64,000 nt of DNA from JBGSIC01 sp041751875 (lineage in GTDB: Bacteria; Bdellovibrionota; FAC87; UBA2466; JACKAF01): assembly GCA_041751875.1 (NCBI GenBank), contig JBGSIC010000013.1:353350-417349 (forward strand), given 5' to 3'. The first letter of the stretch is position 1. Every line of letters begins with the position of its first letter. Both the position numbers and the translations under genes were made by a program. The notes beneath the pieces were generated by a model that saw only the letters and a list, made by a program, of their open reading frames with translations, was not told where the DNA came from and ran no database searches. This document shows, piece after piece, positions 25,975 to 33,899 of the stretch.

Positions 25975-25990
25975 TGGCATACCCTTTGCT
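25975..25990 (+). promoter_or_regulatory. Sigma-54 promoter for plus arm of injection system
   Basis: TGGCATACCCTTTGCT has the -24 TGGCA and -12 TTGCT boxes with GG-N10-GC spacing. Transcription would begin near 26001, only ~5 bases before ATG 26006, so the first message may be almost leaderless; no ribosome site is seen there. It is divergent from the minus-strand site, 140 bases away, so one upstream activator site could serve both. Confidence 0.7.
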
Positions 25991-26005
25991 CATTAGCTCT
26001 ATCGA

Positions 26006-26629
26006 ATGGAACAGAATCCAAAATACTTTGCGTATCTGTGTGCCGAGCTGGCGAAGCTCATGAGTCAAATTGTGAGTGTTCCAAACTGGAATGTGTTTCG
26101 TCGCGCATCGGAAGTGAGAGTTGGCTTACCACCCTCACCGAGCGCAGATACTTACTATCTCTATATTCACTCCAGAGAAGAGAAGAGCGCAGAATGCGGA
26201 AACTTCTACTTCTCACAAGGAGACAATGTGCTGCAGTTTCGTGAGCCGGTGCTCATGACCACTACGTTCGGCTTGTACGCGCAGGGCTTATCTTCGGAAA
26301 GCCAACTTGCCGCGCTTGACCACCTGACGAGCTACTTTTTCGACAACCGTAGCATGCAACCGATTCTGCCTGACAACTACGGACGCTTCGCCCCCCTACA
26401 AAAGCGTCTCTCTCTACGCAAAGCTGATTTGTCGTTAGTGCAGGAGAACTTACCCCGTAGCGCGAGTACGCGCGACTTGGGTGGCGTATTAGATTTTCGA
26501 TTTCAATACAGCGCTCTCTATCACAGCGGTAACCCGTTGCGAGAAACGCCAAAGGTCCAACAGAGAGTGATTTCCTATGGCGATCATAAACCTGATGAAA
26601 GTGAAAATGAAAAGAGGAGTGTGCAATGA
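26006..26629 (+). CDS. Afp16/Pvc16-like (DUF4255) cap or tail-terminator protein
   Basis: 207 aa. The pattern of an N-terminal helix (YFAYLCAELAKLMSQIV), followed by VRVGLPPSPSADTYYLYIHS and a central strand FREPVLMTTTFGLYAQG, fits the Pvc16_N/DUF4255 family, which caps the tube and sheath and helps set length in eCIS particles. The position directly upstream of the sheath gene is also where such genes occur. ATG 26006 is the first possible start because an in-frame TAG precedes it by 12 bases. Confidence 0.75.
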   Translation: MEQNPKYFAYLCAELAKLMSQIVSVPNWNVFRRASEVRVGLPPSPSADTYYLYIHSREEKSAECGNFYFSQGDNVLQFREPVLMTTTFGLYAQGLSSESQLAALDHLTSYFFDNRSMQPILPDNYGRFAPLQKRLSLRKADLSLVQENLPRSASTRDLGGVLDFRFQYSALYHSGNPLRETPKVQQRVISYGDHKPDESENEKRSVQ

Positions 26630-27780
26630 GTACTGCTTATGAGGCGCCTGGCGTCTATTCGAACATCGTATCAAGCGGCAATAAACCGATCGAGTCCGCG
26701 GGAGCGTCCACAGCGGGCTTTCTCGGACAAAGCAAACAAGGTCCGGTGAACAAGCCGATACTGGTCACCAGCTGGGCGCAATACCAGAAAGCCTTCGGTG
26801 GAGTTGCCGATGGCGGGCATCTTGCGCACGCTGTATATGGTTTCTTTCTCAACGGTGGTGGTCGCGCCTATGTCTGCAACGTCGGGGAGGCAAAAGAAGG
26901 CCAGACCGCGGAAGAACAAGCCGCACTCGTTAAAGGCGAAGACAAAGGTCCATCGCAGCGCACGGGCCTCCAGGCTTTTAAGGCAATCGAAGACATCTCC
27001 TTGGTCGCGGCACCGGGCATGACTTCAAAGATCGTGCACCAAACGCTATCTGACCACGCGTCTGAAATGGGCGACCGCATGGCGATTCTCGATGGAGTGG
27101 AAGAACTCGGAGACGTACAACTCCACGAGTTCCCCCGCATTGGGGACGCGCGAGAATCTGCGATCTACTGGCCGTGGATTTCCGTGTTTGATGAGTCTAC
27201 CAAAAAGCTCGTCCATGTTCCGCCTTCGGGCCACGTAATGGGAACGATCGCGCGCGTGGATGCCGATCGCGGCGTACACAAAGCCCCTGCGAACGAGTTA
27301 GTTCGTGGAGCTCTCGGACTCAAGTACACCCTAACTCGCAACGAGCAAGCGCTTCTCAACCCGCGTGGAATCAACTTGATTCGCGACTTAGACGACATGG
27401 GCATTCGTATCTACGGAGCGCGTACGCTCAGCGAAGACAAGGAATGGAAGTACGTCAACGTCCGCCGTCTGTTTCAGGTGGTGAAGCAAGCCGTCACCAA
27501 GGGAACAGAATGGGTTGTATTTGAACCTAACAATGAAAAGTTGTGGGGAAATATTCAACGCAACATCCGTGCGTACTTAAAAACGCTTTTCAACAACGGA
27601 GCTCTCCAAGGCAAAACGCCGGAAGAGGCCTTCTATGTGAAATGTGATGCTTCTACTAATCCGCCTGAGAATATTGAACGTGGCATTGTCACAATCGAAA
27701 TCGGTATTGCGCCCGTAAAGCCTGCCGAGTTCGTGCAAATCAATATTCAACAGCAGATTGAGAAGGAAGACGGGGAATGA
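26626..27780 (+). CDS. Tail sheath protein (main)
   Basis: 384 aa; GAGGAG lies 6 bases before ATG. The N-terminus YEAPGVYSNIVSSGNKPIES and GASTAGFLGQSKQGP are hallmark phage-tail-sheath sequences that hand strands to neighbouring subunits. SAIYWPWISVFD, then VPPSGHVMGTIARVDADRGV and WVVFEPNNEKLWGNIQ form the conserved C-terminal sheath domain. This is an Afp2/3-like contractile sheath subunit; contraction drives the inner tube through the target envelope. Its length is typical for eCIS sheaths lacking large insertions. It overlaps the cap gene by 4 bases. Confidence 0.95.
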   Translation: MSTAYEAPGVYSNIVSSGNKPIESAGASTAGFLGQSKQGPVNKPILVTSWAQYQKAFGGVADGGHLAHAVYGFFLNGGGRAYVCNVGEAKEGQTAEEQAALVKGEDKGPSQRTGLQAFKAIEDISLVAAPGMTSKIVHQTLSDHASEMGDRMAILDGVEELGDVQLHEFPRIGDARESAIYWPWISVFDESTKKLVHVPPSGHVMGTIARVDADRGVHKAPANELVRGALGLKYTLTRNEQALLNPRGINLIRDLDDMGIRIYGARTLSEDKEWKYVNVRRLFQVVKQAVTKGTEWVVFEPNNEKLWGNIQRNIRAYLKTLFNNGALQGKTPEEAFYVKCDASTNPPENIERGIVTIEIGIAPVKPAEFVQINIQQQIEKEDGE

Positions 27781-27786
27781 GTTCAC

Positions 27787-27837
27787 AAGGTGCCAGGTCA
27801 CTTTCCGTACTTCGTCCGGAAAGTGCACAGGCACCTT
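27787..27837. repeat. AAGGTGCC inverted repeat between sheath and tube genes
   Basis: AAGGTGCC (27787-27794) and GGCACCTT (27830-27837) enclose a second stem, CACTTTCCG / CGGAAAGTG, around a 9-base loop. There is no T run, so it may be an attenuating hairpin or mRNA-stability element that separates the sheath gene from the highly translated tube gene. It belongs to the same AGGTGCC family as the elements at 18611 and 36278. Confidence 0.75.
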
Positions 27838-27885
27838 GCGACCTGAAACTGAGATTTTAAAAACGGGAGTTACTAAGGAGAACAA

Positions 27886-28317
27886 ATGGCAACAGAAACT
27901 GAAGAGTACTTAAGTGTATCGAGCTTCAAAGTCGCAATCGATGGCATGAACTGGGAGCGCTTCGAAACGGTGTCGGGAATCGGCATCGATCTCGAAGACA
28001 TTGCGTTCCAATCCGACAAACGCGGAATGATGAACCGACCCGGTCGTTTTAACGCTCGCGATTTGAGTTTGGTCCGTCCTTTTAAAAAGGATCGCCAACT
28101 GTATGATTGGCTCAAGAAAATTAAGGAAGGAAAAAATGAACGAAAATCTGGATCCGTCATCCTTTTCGATGACGAAGAAAAGGAAGTCGTTCGTTTCAAC
28201 TTCTTCGGCGCTTGGCCCAAAAGTTGGAGTGGTCCAATTCTGAGCAAAGACAACTCGGGCAATTCACTCTTGCGCGAGGAAATTACTCTCAGCGTGCAGG
28301 ACGTTGAGCTCGCTTAA
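27886..28317 (+). CDS. Inner tube protein (Afp1/Hcp-like, gp19 family)
   Basis: 143 aa with AAGGAG upstream. The sequence SSFKVAIDGMNWERFETVSG then IDLEDIAFQSDKRGMMN and the end LREEITLSVQDVELA follow the T4 gp19/Afp1 tube-protein pattern, a beta-barrel that stacks as hexameric rings. The length is normal for the family. It would form the bulk of the inner tube. It follows the hairpin element, and a second tube-type gene lies downstream. Confidence 0.92.
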   Translation: MATETEEYLSVSSFKVAIDGMNWERFETVSGIGIDLEDIAFQSDKRGMMNRPGRFNARDLSLVRPFKKDRQLYDWLKKIKEGKNERKSGSVILFDDEEKEVVRFNFFGAWPKSWSGPILSKDNSGNSLLREEITLSVQDVELA

Positions 28318-28329
28318 GGATCCAAAGGC

Positions 28330-29451
28330 ATGGCAACGCAAGCCCTCTATAACCTGGCGGTTGAGGATCACTCAATAGATCACTCTAATCGCGTGGGGCT
28401 ACTCAAGGATAGAACAGGGATTCCTCTGTTTCTTCTGTTTCTCTCGGAGACAGAGGAAACCCTTTTCCTTGAGTTTCATTCCGCTGAAGACGTTCGAACA
28501 CATCGTCTTCAAGCGAAAACAGCCGTGGATGAGCATGCGTGGACCTGTGTGGAAGCTTTCTTTGAGGCGAAGGGTCGTCACCTTCGGGTGGCGGCTTTCC
28601 CCTTTAATCCAGAGAAAAAAGCGCTTCCGCAAATGATGGGTTCCGCGGGGAGTTCGCGCCTGGCAACCGGAATTCATGTGCTCAACCAGTTTACCGAAAA
28701 TACGGATATTCTTGCGGTTCCCCAAGCACCAAGCCTTCTCAATCAAAAGGAACACGCACTTTTCTACAAGGCCCTCTTTTCCCAAACGCAACAACTCGAA
28801 CACTTTTTGGTTCTGGTCGACCTGTGGAAAGATTTTCAAGCGGAATCGGTGGGCGAGCTAAAAGGCTACGCTTCCGACGACGCAGCCATCTACTTTCCGT
28901 GGGTGCTTATGGGAGAAGCGAATGTCCCGCCTAGCGCTTTAGTTGCGGCATCGATTCAACAAAATGATCAAAAGTTTGGAATCCAACAGACGCCCGCCAA
29001 TCAACCAATCGACTCACGACTGGAACCCCTCTTGGCGCTCAGTCCGGCGCAGGTTGCCCTGGCTTTGGAGTATCACGTTAACGTTGTGCAACGTTTCCCC
29101 AAACGTGGACTATGCCTCTGGGGTGCAAATACGCGCAGTTCGGACAAAGAAAAAGGTTTTATTGCCACCCGTCGAACATTGCTTGCTGTCCGTCAGGCCC
29201 TCCATGAACTGTGCGAACCGTTTGTACTGGAACCCACGAGCACTGATCTCACCCGGCGGATCGATGTGTCGCTTCATTCTTTTTTTCAGTCTCATTCGCG
29301 CCTCTGGGACCCTAATGCGAAAAGCCCATTTTTCTCCCATGTCGAACTGAAACAAGAGGGAGATGCTCGAGAGGTCCATGTGCAAGTGAACCTCTCTTTG
29401 CCTTATGCAATCGACAAAGTCTCTCTTTCCCTGGAGCTAAGCGATGGATAA
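28330..29451 (+). CDS. Divergent second sheath protein
   Basis: 373 aa. The C-terminal half aligns with the main sheath: AAIYFPWVLMGEANVPPSALVAASIQ corresponds to SAIYWPWISVFD-VPPSGHVMGTI, and FVLEPTSTDLTRRIDVSLHSF to FEPNNEKLWGNIQRNI. The N-terminal half is divergent and lacks the APGVY start. It corresponds to the extra sheath proteins (Afp3/4-type) of eCIS clusters, which often make the first sheath ring at the baseplate. It overlaps the next tube gene by 8 bases. Confidence 0.83.
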   Translation: MATQALYNLAVEDHSIDHSNRVGLLKDRTGIPLFLLFLSETEETLFLEFHSAEDVRTHRLQAKTAVDEHAWTCVEAFFEAKGRHLRVAAFPFNPEKKALPQMMGSAGSSRLATGIHVLNQFTENTDILAVPQAPSLLNQKEHALFYKALFSQTQQLEHFLVLVDLWKDFQAESVGELKGYASDDAAIYFPWVLMGEANVPPSALVAASIQQNDQKFGIQQTPANQPIDSRLEPLLALSPAQVALALEYHVNVVQRFPKRGLCLWGANTRSSDKEKGFIATRRTLLAVRQALHELCEPFVLEPTSTDLTRRIDVSLHSFFQSHSRLWDPNAKSPFFSHVELKQEGDAREVHVQVNLSLPYAIDKVSLSLELSDG

Positions 29452-29911
29452 CCAAGAATCAATCATGGACCGTGAGGGTTTATCGACCCGCTTCCGCATC
29501 CTCATCGCCGATCTACAACACGTTTTGTTTCGAAGCTGCGACGGATTGGACGCTGAAATTGAAGTGGTTACGATTGAAGAAGGGGGACGTCTCGCGCCTC
29601 CCCGTACCGCCCGTGGTCAGCAGCGCCCGAGCCGACTGACGTTTAGCCACGGCTTGGTGAGCCCGGAGACCTCACAATCGTCGCAGAAAACGATTTTTGA
29701 TTGGTTTCAGGAAGTTTGCGACCCCAGTAAAACGCTAACCAAGCGCACCATTTCTATTTCTGTGGAGAATGAAGACGGGAAGAACATCGCTTCATGGAAA
29801 GTGCTTAACGCATGGCCTTGTCGCTGGATGGGCCCTGTTCTCAGTGCAAGAAGTAACTCCCTCACCATTGAGCAGATCGGCTTCGCACATGAAGGGATTG
29901 TATTGGAGTAA
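29444..29911 (+). CDS. Second tube protein (Afp5-like)
   Basis: 155 aa. The frame contains LSTRFRILIADLQHVLFRSC then VVTIEEGGR and ISISVENEDGKNIASWKVLN, a divergent version of the gp19/Afp1 tube fold, as in Afp5, which joins the tube to the hub. The insertion GRLAPPRTARGQQRPS makes it longer than the main tube protein. It is translationally coupled to the divergent sheath upstream. Confidence 0.8.
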   Translation: MDNQESIMDREGLSTRFRILIADLQHVLFRSCDGLDAEIEVVTIEEGGRLAPPRTARGQQRPSRLTFSHGLVSPETSQSSQKTIFDWFQEVCDPSKTLTKRTISISVENEDGKNIASWKVLNAWPCRWMGPVLSARSNSLTIEQIGFAHEGIVLE

Positions 29912-29913
29912 CT

Positions 29914-30351
29914 ATGGCGCAGACAAACTCATTAGGAAAACTGACGCACAAGGATTCGGGAAAGGAACTCGCGTTCAGTCTTAATCCCACGGCATTTCGT
30001 TTGAACCGTGCATTTGACTATGAAGTCGAGCCTCGGCTTGGTCAGCCGTCTTCTCTTATTTCCTTCCGAAGCGGGGGCTTAACCCAGCTTTCGTGCGACC
30101 TCATTTTCGACAAAGACGTCGACAAAGATTGTGATCTACCGGCAGTTGAGGCCTTTACCCGAGCATTGAACAAAATCAACACGGACACCAAATCGGTCTC
30201 GCTCGTGGAATTCTGCATGGGCCAATTCCGCTTCTCCGGTTACGTGCTCACTTTCGCTTTACAACTACTACGCTTTGATACGCAAGGCGCCGCCACGCGC
30301 GCGGGATTAGCGATTCAACTCGTCTCAGACGGAGCGTACGAGGAAAGCTGA
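29914..30351 (+). CDS. Afp7/gp53-like tube-baseplate protein without LysM
   Basis: 145 aa. KELAFSLNPTAFRLNRAFDYEVEP with GGLTQLSCDLIFDK and FSGYVLTFALQLLRFDTQG matches the N-terminal domain of Afp7-type CIS tube/baseplate proteins. Most eCIS homologues carry a C-terminal LysM that is missing here. It would bridge tube and hub. TGATGG: its stop shares a base with the start of the gp25-like gene. Confidence 0.78.
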   Translation: MAQTNSLGKLTHKDSGKELAFSLNPTAFRLNRAFDYEVEPRLGQPSSLISFRSGGLTQLSCDLIFDKDVDKDCDLPAVEAFTRALNKINTDTKSVSLVEFCMGQFRFSGYVLTFALQLLRFDTQGAATRAGLAIQLVSDGAYEES

Positions 30352-30728
30352 TGGCACTGAACTATTTTCATTTTAGCGGAACAGGCAAGGCAAATGCCTC
30401 TCTCGGTCGAACTTCGCTCGAGAATCATATTCGCCAGAGCTTGCGCTCAGCCCTCTTGACGCATTTAGGAGAACGGCCCGCTCATCCTGAACTGGGGAGC
30501 GAGCTATTGAGCCTTCTGTATAAGCCCTTGTCTCCGTCATTGCAGGCGGAAATTCAAAATCAAGTACGCGCGTGTGCCACTCGCGCCGAACCCCGAATCA
30601 TCTTGGGAGAAGTCAAAACCTTTCCGGCAGCAAAAGGAAAGGTTTCCGTAGTGCTTCGCTACCAGATCCAAGAAACACATAAGTACGACGAACTAAGATT
30701 GGAAATTAACCCGAGAGGTGCCGTATGA
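30351..30728 (+). CDS. gp25-like baseplate wedge protein (Afp9-like)
   Basis: 125 aa. LENHIRQSLRSALLTHLGERP then HPELGSELLSLLYKPLS is the conserved gp25/TssE core: helix with 'R.L.T..G.R', followed by 'G..L....f.p'. The following strand pair VSVVLRYQIQETHKYDEL also fits. It is a baseplate sheath-initiator. It overlaps the following gpJ-like gene by 4 bases. Confidence 0.88.
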   Translation: MALNYFHFSGTGKANASLGRTSLENHIRQSLRSALLTHLGERPAHPELGSELLSLLYKPLSPSLQAEIQNQVRACATRAEPRIILGEVKTFPAAKGKVSVVLRYQIQETHKYDELRLEINPRGAV

Positions 30729-32569
30729 AGCCCGAAGATTCAAACTCTTTTGTCGATAAAGCCTTCTCAGCTCACTTTGAATCGTGGGACGAAATGTCTC
30801 CACTCGACCCGGTGAAACTCCTAGCCGAGGGAGTTAACGCGAGTCTTTCGGAAGTCGAAAACCGTCAGCGAGCCCTTCTCGATCGTGTGCTGGACAGTCT
30901 ACCCGCATTGTTTTCCTTTCACCCAAAGGACGCCAAAGCTCCTGAGGGCTATTTTCAGTTTGAAGCGTCCCCCTCTGCTACAAAAAGAACTAGCATTCTT
31001 GCGGGTACAAATGTGCAACTACCGGCTCACGAAAACGCGGATCATTTTCTGCGGGTTTTAGAGAGCAAGGAAATTCTTCCCCTCTTTGGACTTCAAACCT
31101 CCGTTGAGGGAAGGAAAATGCAGGTCCGATTCACCAGCGCCTCTCCCTTAGCCTCTTTCGAGTTATCTTTTCTTGCTGCCACTGACAACAAAAGTTGCGG
31201 GATCGCGCGCCTAGCTTCGCTGGGATTAAGTACTTCGGGTAAATCTTTCAGCGAAATTGCCCCCAAAGCAATGCGTCTAACCGACACGACAGATGGCCTC
31301 AGGCGCTCGGGGCAAATCCACATTCAATTTCCTGAAAATGAGCTCCCGGAGAAGGGCAAAGTGGAATACACACTCACTTTCGAACTGGGCATCACTGCCC
31401 CGGTGGGTACCTTTGTCGAAAACTTAGTCCGAGCCATTCATTTAGGAAGAACGAACGACCTCTTAGTGGGAACGCTTCAGGGATTGGCTTGGGAAGAAAT
31501 GCCTCTGCCTGCAAACCTCATGAGCGTTCCTTCGGAACTTTTGCTCAAGTATCCCGATGAGCGAACCGCCACTCTGCAGCGGATTGACACAGATATTTTG
31601 AAAGTGCGCCGCACGAACCCAGCCATTTTCGAGCAGTGCTACTTCTACAATGCGGTTCATCACAGCATCATCATCCCTTGTGGTCATGCTCTGAAGAAAA
31701 ACTATGCGGGTGGGGTATTAGTACGAGCTAATCACATCGAAGTAGCCCCCGAGTGGAACTGTTTCGAGAAATTGGAGCGACTTGTCCCCGACTCCAGTAC
31801 CCTACGCGTCGAAGGAATTCGTCCTCTTCACCAACTGTCGCCCTTCGTACCGAGGGAAACAGAAGCCGCATTTCTGACTCGTTTTTACGGGTCGCTGCGC
31901 GAGTTGTCTCAGCGCCCGAATCGCAACTCGAGTGTACAACTAGATAGACTTTGTTCCGGAATGCTGGCTTGTCACCCTGATTTGCGAGTGGTTGAAGCCG
32001 AACAAGACCCAGACACGAAGGCAATTACTTTTTATGCACTCGTGGGACATCCCTCTCAACCCCTGGCGCTGACGACGGAGCTAAAAGCAGCGGTGGAGAA
32101 CTATCTTGAAGCGGCTCTCCCCATGGATGTGAAATGGTCGCTGTCACCTTTCCAGTCCACGGTGATCGAAATTCAGCTCGATGTTCAAGTGGAAATGGAA
32201 GCTGAGCGGCGAGGGCAACTGACCGCCCCGGTTCTGGCGACTCGTGCAGCGGCACACCTTTCCCAGCAACTCTCTCCGCCTCCGTTCGGAGATCTTCCTT
32301 GTGGTGTCCGACTCACGAAGAGTGCTCTGATTCAGGGGCTTACCGATAATTTACTAGCTTCGCGGGTAGATAACTCCCACCTGCGGAAAAACGAGGTATT
32401 GGGTCTCCATGGGCTTCTGGTCCATGGAGACACCTCGGAATTTATGGAAACCGTCCAGCGTCGCGCCGGCCAACTTCTCGCAGTTCGCCCGCTGATTCAT
32501 GTGGCCCTGGATGGAAATAAAGAGGAACCTTCGGATTCAATGAGAAAAGGAGCGGCAGCGTATGTCTAA
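30725..32569 (+). CDS. gpJ/TssF-like baseplate protein (Afp11-like)
   Basis: 614 aa. The gene sits between gp25-like and gpI-like genes as in Afp11 clusters. The N-terminal part (DPVKLLAEGVNASLSEVENR then YFQFEASPSATKRTSILAGT) and the C-terminal half with LAVRPLIHVALDG and IEIQLDVQVEMEAE fit the gp6/J family, which forms the baseplate wedge ring. The length is short compared with most Afp11 proteins (~900 aa or more), so it may be a minimal baseplate version. It is coupled to the next gene by an 8-base overlap. Confidence 0.82.
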   Translation: MKPEDSNSFVDKAFSAHFESWDEMSPLDPVKLLAEGVNASLSEVENRQRALLDRVLDSLPALFSFHPKDAKAPEGYFQFEASPSATKRTSILAGTNVQLPAHENADHFLRVLESKEILPLFGLQTSVEGRKMQVRFTSASPLASFELSFLAATDNKSCGIARLASLGLSTSGKSFSEIAPKAMRLTDTTDGLRRSGQIHIQFPENELPEKGKVEYTLTFELGITAPVGTFVENLVRAIHLGRTNDLLVGTLQGLAWEEMPLPANLMSVPSELLLKYPDERTATLQRIDTDILKVRRTNPAIFEQCYFYNAVHHSIIIPCGHALKKNYAGGVLVRANHIEVAPEWNCFEKLERLVPDSSTLRVEGIRPLHQLSPFVPRETEAAFLTRFYGSLRELSQRPNRNSSVQLDRLCSGMLACHPDLRVVEAEQDPDTKAITFYALVGHPSQPLALTTELKAAVENYLEAALPMDVKWSLSPFQSTVIEIQLDVQVEMEAERRGQLTAPVLATRAAAHLSQQLSPPPFGDLPCGVRLTKSALIQGLTDNLLASRVDNSHLRKNEVLGLHGLLVHGDTSEFMETVQRRAGQLLAVRPLIHVALDGNKEEPSDSMRKGAAAYV

Positions 32570-33170
32570 GCACTCTTTTCATCCGTCTCAATTCTTGCCG
32601 CAGTATCTGCAACTCGACCTCGGCGTGGGGGGTAGCAGCGAGCACCCAGTAGTACGCGCAATCGATGAGTCCATCGAAACGAGTTTCCATACCCTACAGC
32701 AGCACTGCTTTCGCTTGATGCCGAATGAGCTGAGCGTCTCCAATCAGCGCCGCCTTCTCGAATACCAGGGATTGGCTCACAAGGCACTGAACGACGCTGA
32801 AGTGGCTCGCTTTCACGAAATGCTTCCCGAACTCAATGAAAAAGCAGGCTCACTTTATGCTCTAAAACAAATGGCCCTCCTTTATTTGGGAACTCAAAAC
32901 GTCACACTAGGAAGACCCGAGTTTGAACCTCAGCCGATGGAAGCGAAATCGGTTCATCAACTAAAAGACGACGAGGCCGCTACACAGTTTGTTTTCATCC
33001 GCCTCGAAGCCGCAATTAATGCAACAAGGCTAAGTGAGTTTCGTCACAACGCTCACTTGTACATTCCCTCATCGTTGAAAATTGAAATCGCCGTTCCGCT
33101 ACGTTTCGTGAACAAGGAAAACAGACTTTCCCTAAAAGCCCCTTTTCCCTTACGACAGAGGAGACTCTAA
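32562..33170 (+). CDS. gpI-like baseplate protein (Afp12-like)
   Basis: 202 aa. FLPQYLQLDLGVGGSS and the helical region through LNEKAGSLYALKQMALLYLG match the phage tail protein I/Afp12 family ('...G....L..l...LG'). It is the usual partner of the J-like protein in the wedge. Its stop and the next gene's start overlap as TAATG, so translation is coupled into the DUF1257 gene. Confidence 0.8.
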   Translation: MSKHSFHPSQFLPQYLQLDLGVGGSSEHPVVRAIDESIETSFHTLQQHCFRLMPNELSVSNQRRLLEYQGLAHKALNDAEVARFHEMLPELNEKAGSLYALKQMALLYLGTQNVTLGRPEFEPQPMEAKSVHQLKDDEAATQFVFIRLEAAINATRLSEFRHNAHLYIPSSLKIEIAVPLRFVNKENRLSLKAPFPLRQRRL

Positions 33171-33565
33171 TGTCGCATTTCTCACAACTGAAAACGAACC
33201 TAAAGAATCGGTCGACCCTACAGAAAGCGCTGCGCCAAATGGGTTTTGTAGTCGAGGAAGCTACTAACGGAGTCGAAGTTCGCGGATTCTTCGACGAGAC
33301 CATCAAGGCTGACTTCAAAATTCTGACAGACACGCACTACGACATCGGTTTCAAACTAGATGTCGATGGCTCCTACGAAATTGTGGGAGATTGGGATTTA
33401 CTTCCTAAGGTATCTGGAATCGATCGCGAAGCATTTGTGAAGAAAGTTAAGCGGGAATACGCCAAGACTTCGGTCATGGAGCTCGCGCAAGAAAAGGGCT
33501 ACGAGGTCGAACTCGTTGAAAACCCAGAAACTCAGGCAATCGAAATGGTGGTGACCCAATGGTAA
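33170..33565 (+). CDS. DUF1257 (Ycf35-like) protein in the injection-system operon
   Basis: 131 aa. MSHFSQLKTNLKNRSTLQKA, then LRQMGFVVEE, YDIGFKLDVDGSYEIVGDW and the ending MVVTQW match DUF1257, known as Ycf35 in plastids and cyanobacteria. Members have no established biochemical function. It overlaps the gpI-like gene by 1 base and the DUF2997 gene by 7 bases. The Ycf46-like ATPase on the opposite arm is the other half of the usual pairing. Confidence 0.85.
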   Translation: MSHFSQLKTNLKNRSTLQKALRQMGFVVEEATNGVEVRGFFDETIKADFKILTDTHYDIGFKLDVDGSYEIVGDWDLLPKVSGIDREAFVKKVKREYAKTSVMELAQEKGYEVELVENPETQAIEMVVTQW

Positions 33566-33753
33566 AGAAACTCACTTTTACAATTGACGCGAATGGAGAA
33601 GTAAAAATGGAGGCTTCAGGTTTCACGGGAAGCGAATGTGAAAGCTTCAGCAAACCTTTTGAGGAAGCCTTGGGTACTCTTTCTCAGCGAGAGCACAAAG
33701 ATACTTATTATGTCTGCGCCGAAGAGACTCAGAATCAAGAGGAAAGCCTGTGA
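33559..33753 (+). CDS. DUF2997 protein
   Basis: 64 aa. LTFTIDANGEVKMEASGFTG followed by SECESFSKPFEEALG and YYVCAE matches the small DUF2997 family, which is often found next to DUF1257. Its function is unknown. Gene ends overlap on both sides (7 bases upstream, GTGA downstream), so it is fully embedded in the baseplate operon. Confidence 0.82.
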   Translation: MVKKLTFTIDANGEVKMEASGFTGSECESFSKPFEEALGTLSQREHKDTYYVCAEETQNQEESL

Positions 33754-33899
33754 ATTGCGAAACCACAACGAATGATCTGCCGGCGCCGGAAGTGCTTTCT
33801 CGCATCTATGTTGATGAAGTCGGCGATATCGTGGTGACTGACCTGTGGGAGGAACTGCAGACCCTTTTGGTTGAGAAAGGAGACTTTTGTGAAAATTAA
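33750..33899 (+). CDS. Unannotated 49-aa protein between DUF2997 and radical SAM genes
   Basis: GTG 33750 overlaps the DUF2997 stop as GTGA, and the frame runs to TAA 33897-33899. The product is acidic, with VLSRIYVDEVGDIVVTDLWE then LQTLLVEKGDFCEN and two Cys (residues 3 and 47). Coupled starts on both sides make a real gene likely. Placed next to a radical SAM enzyme, it might be a substrate peptide or a small subunit, but I see no recognised RiPP leader motif. Confidence 0.6.
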   Translation: MNCETTTNDLPAPEVLSRIYVDEVGDIVVTDLWEELQTLLVEKGDFCEN

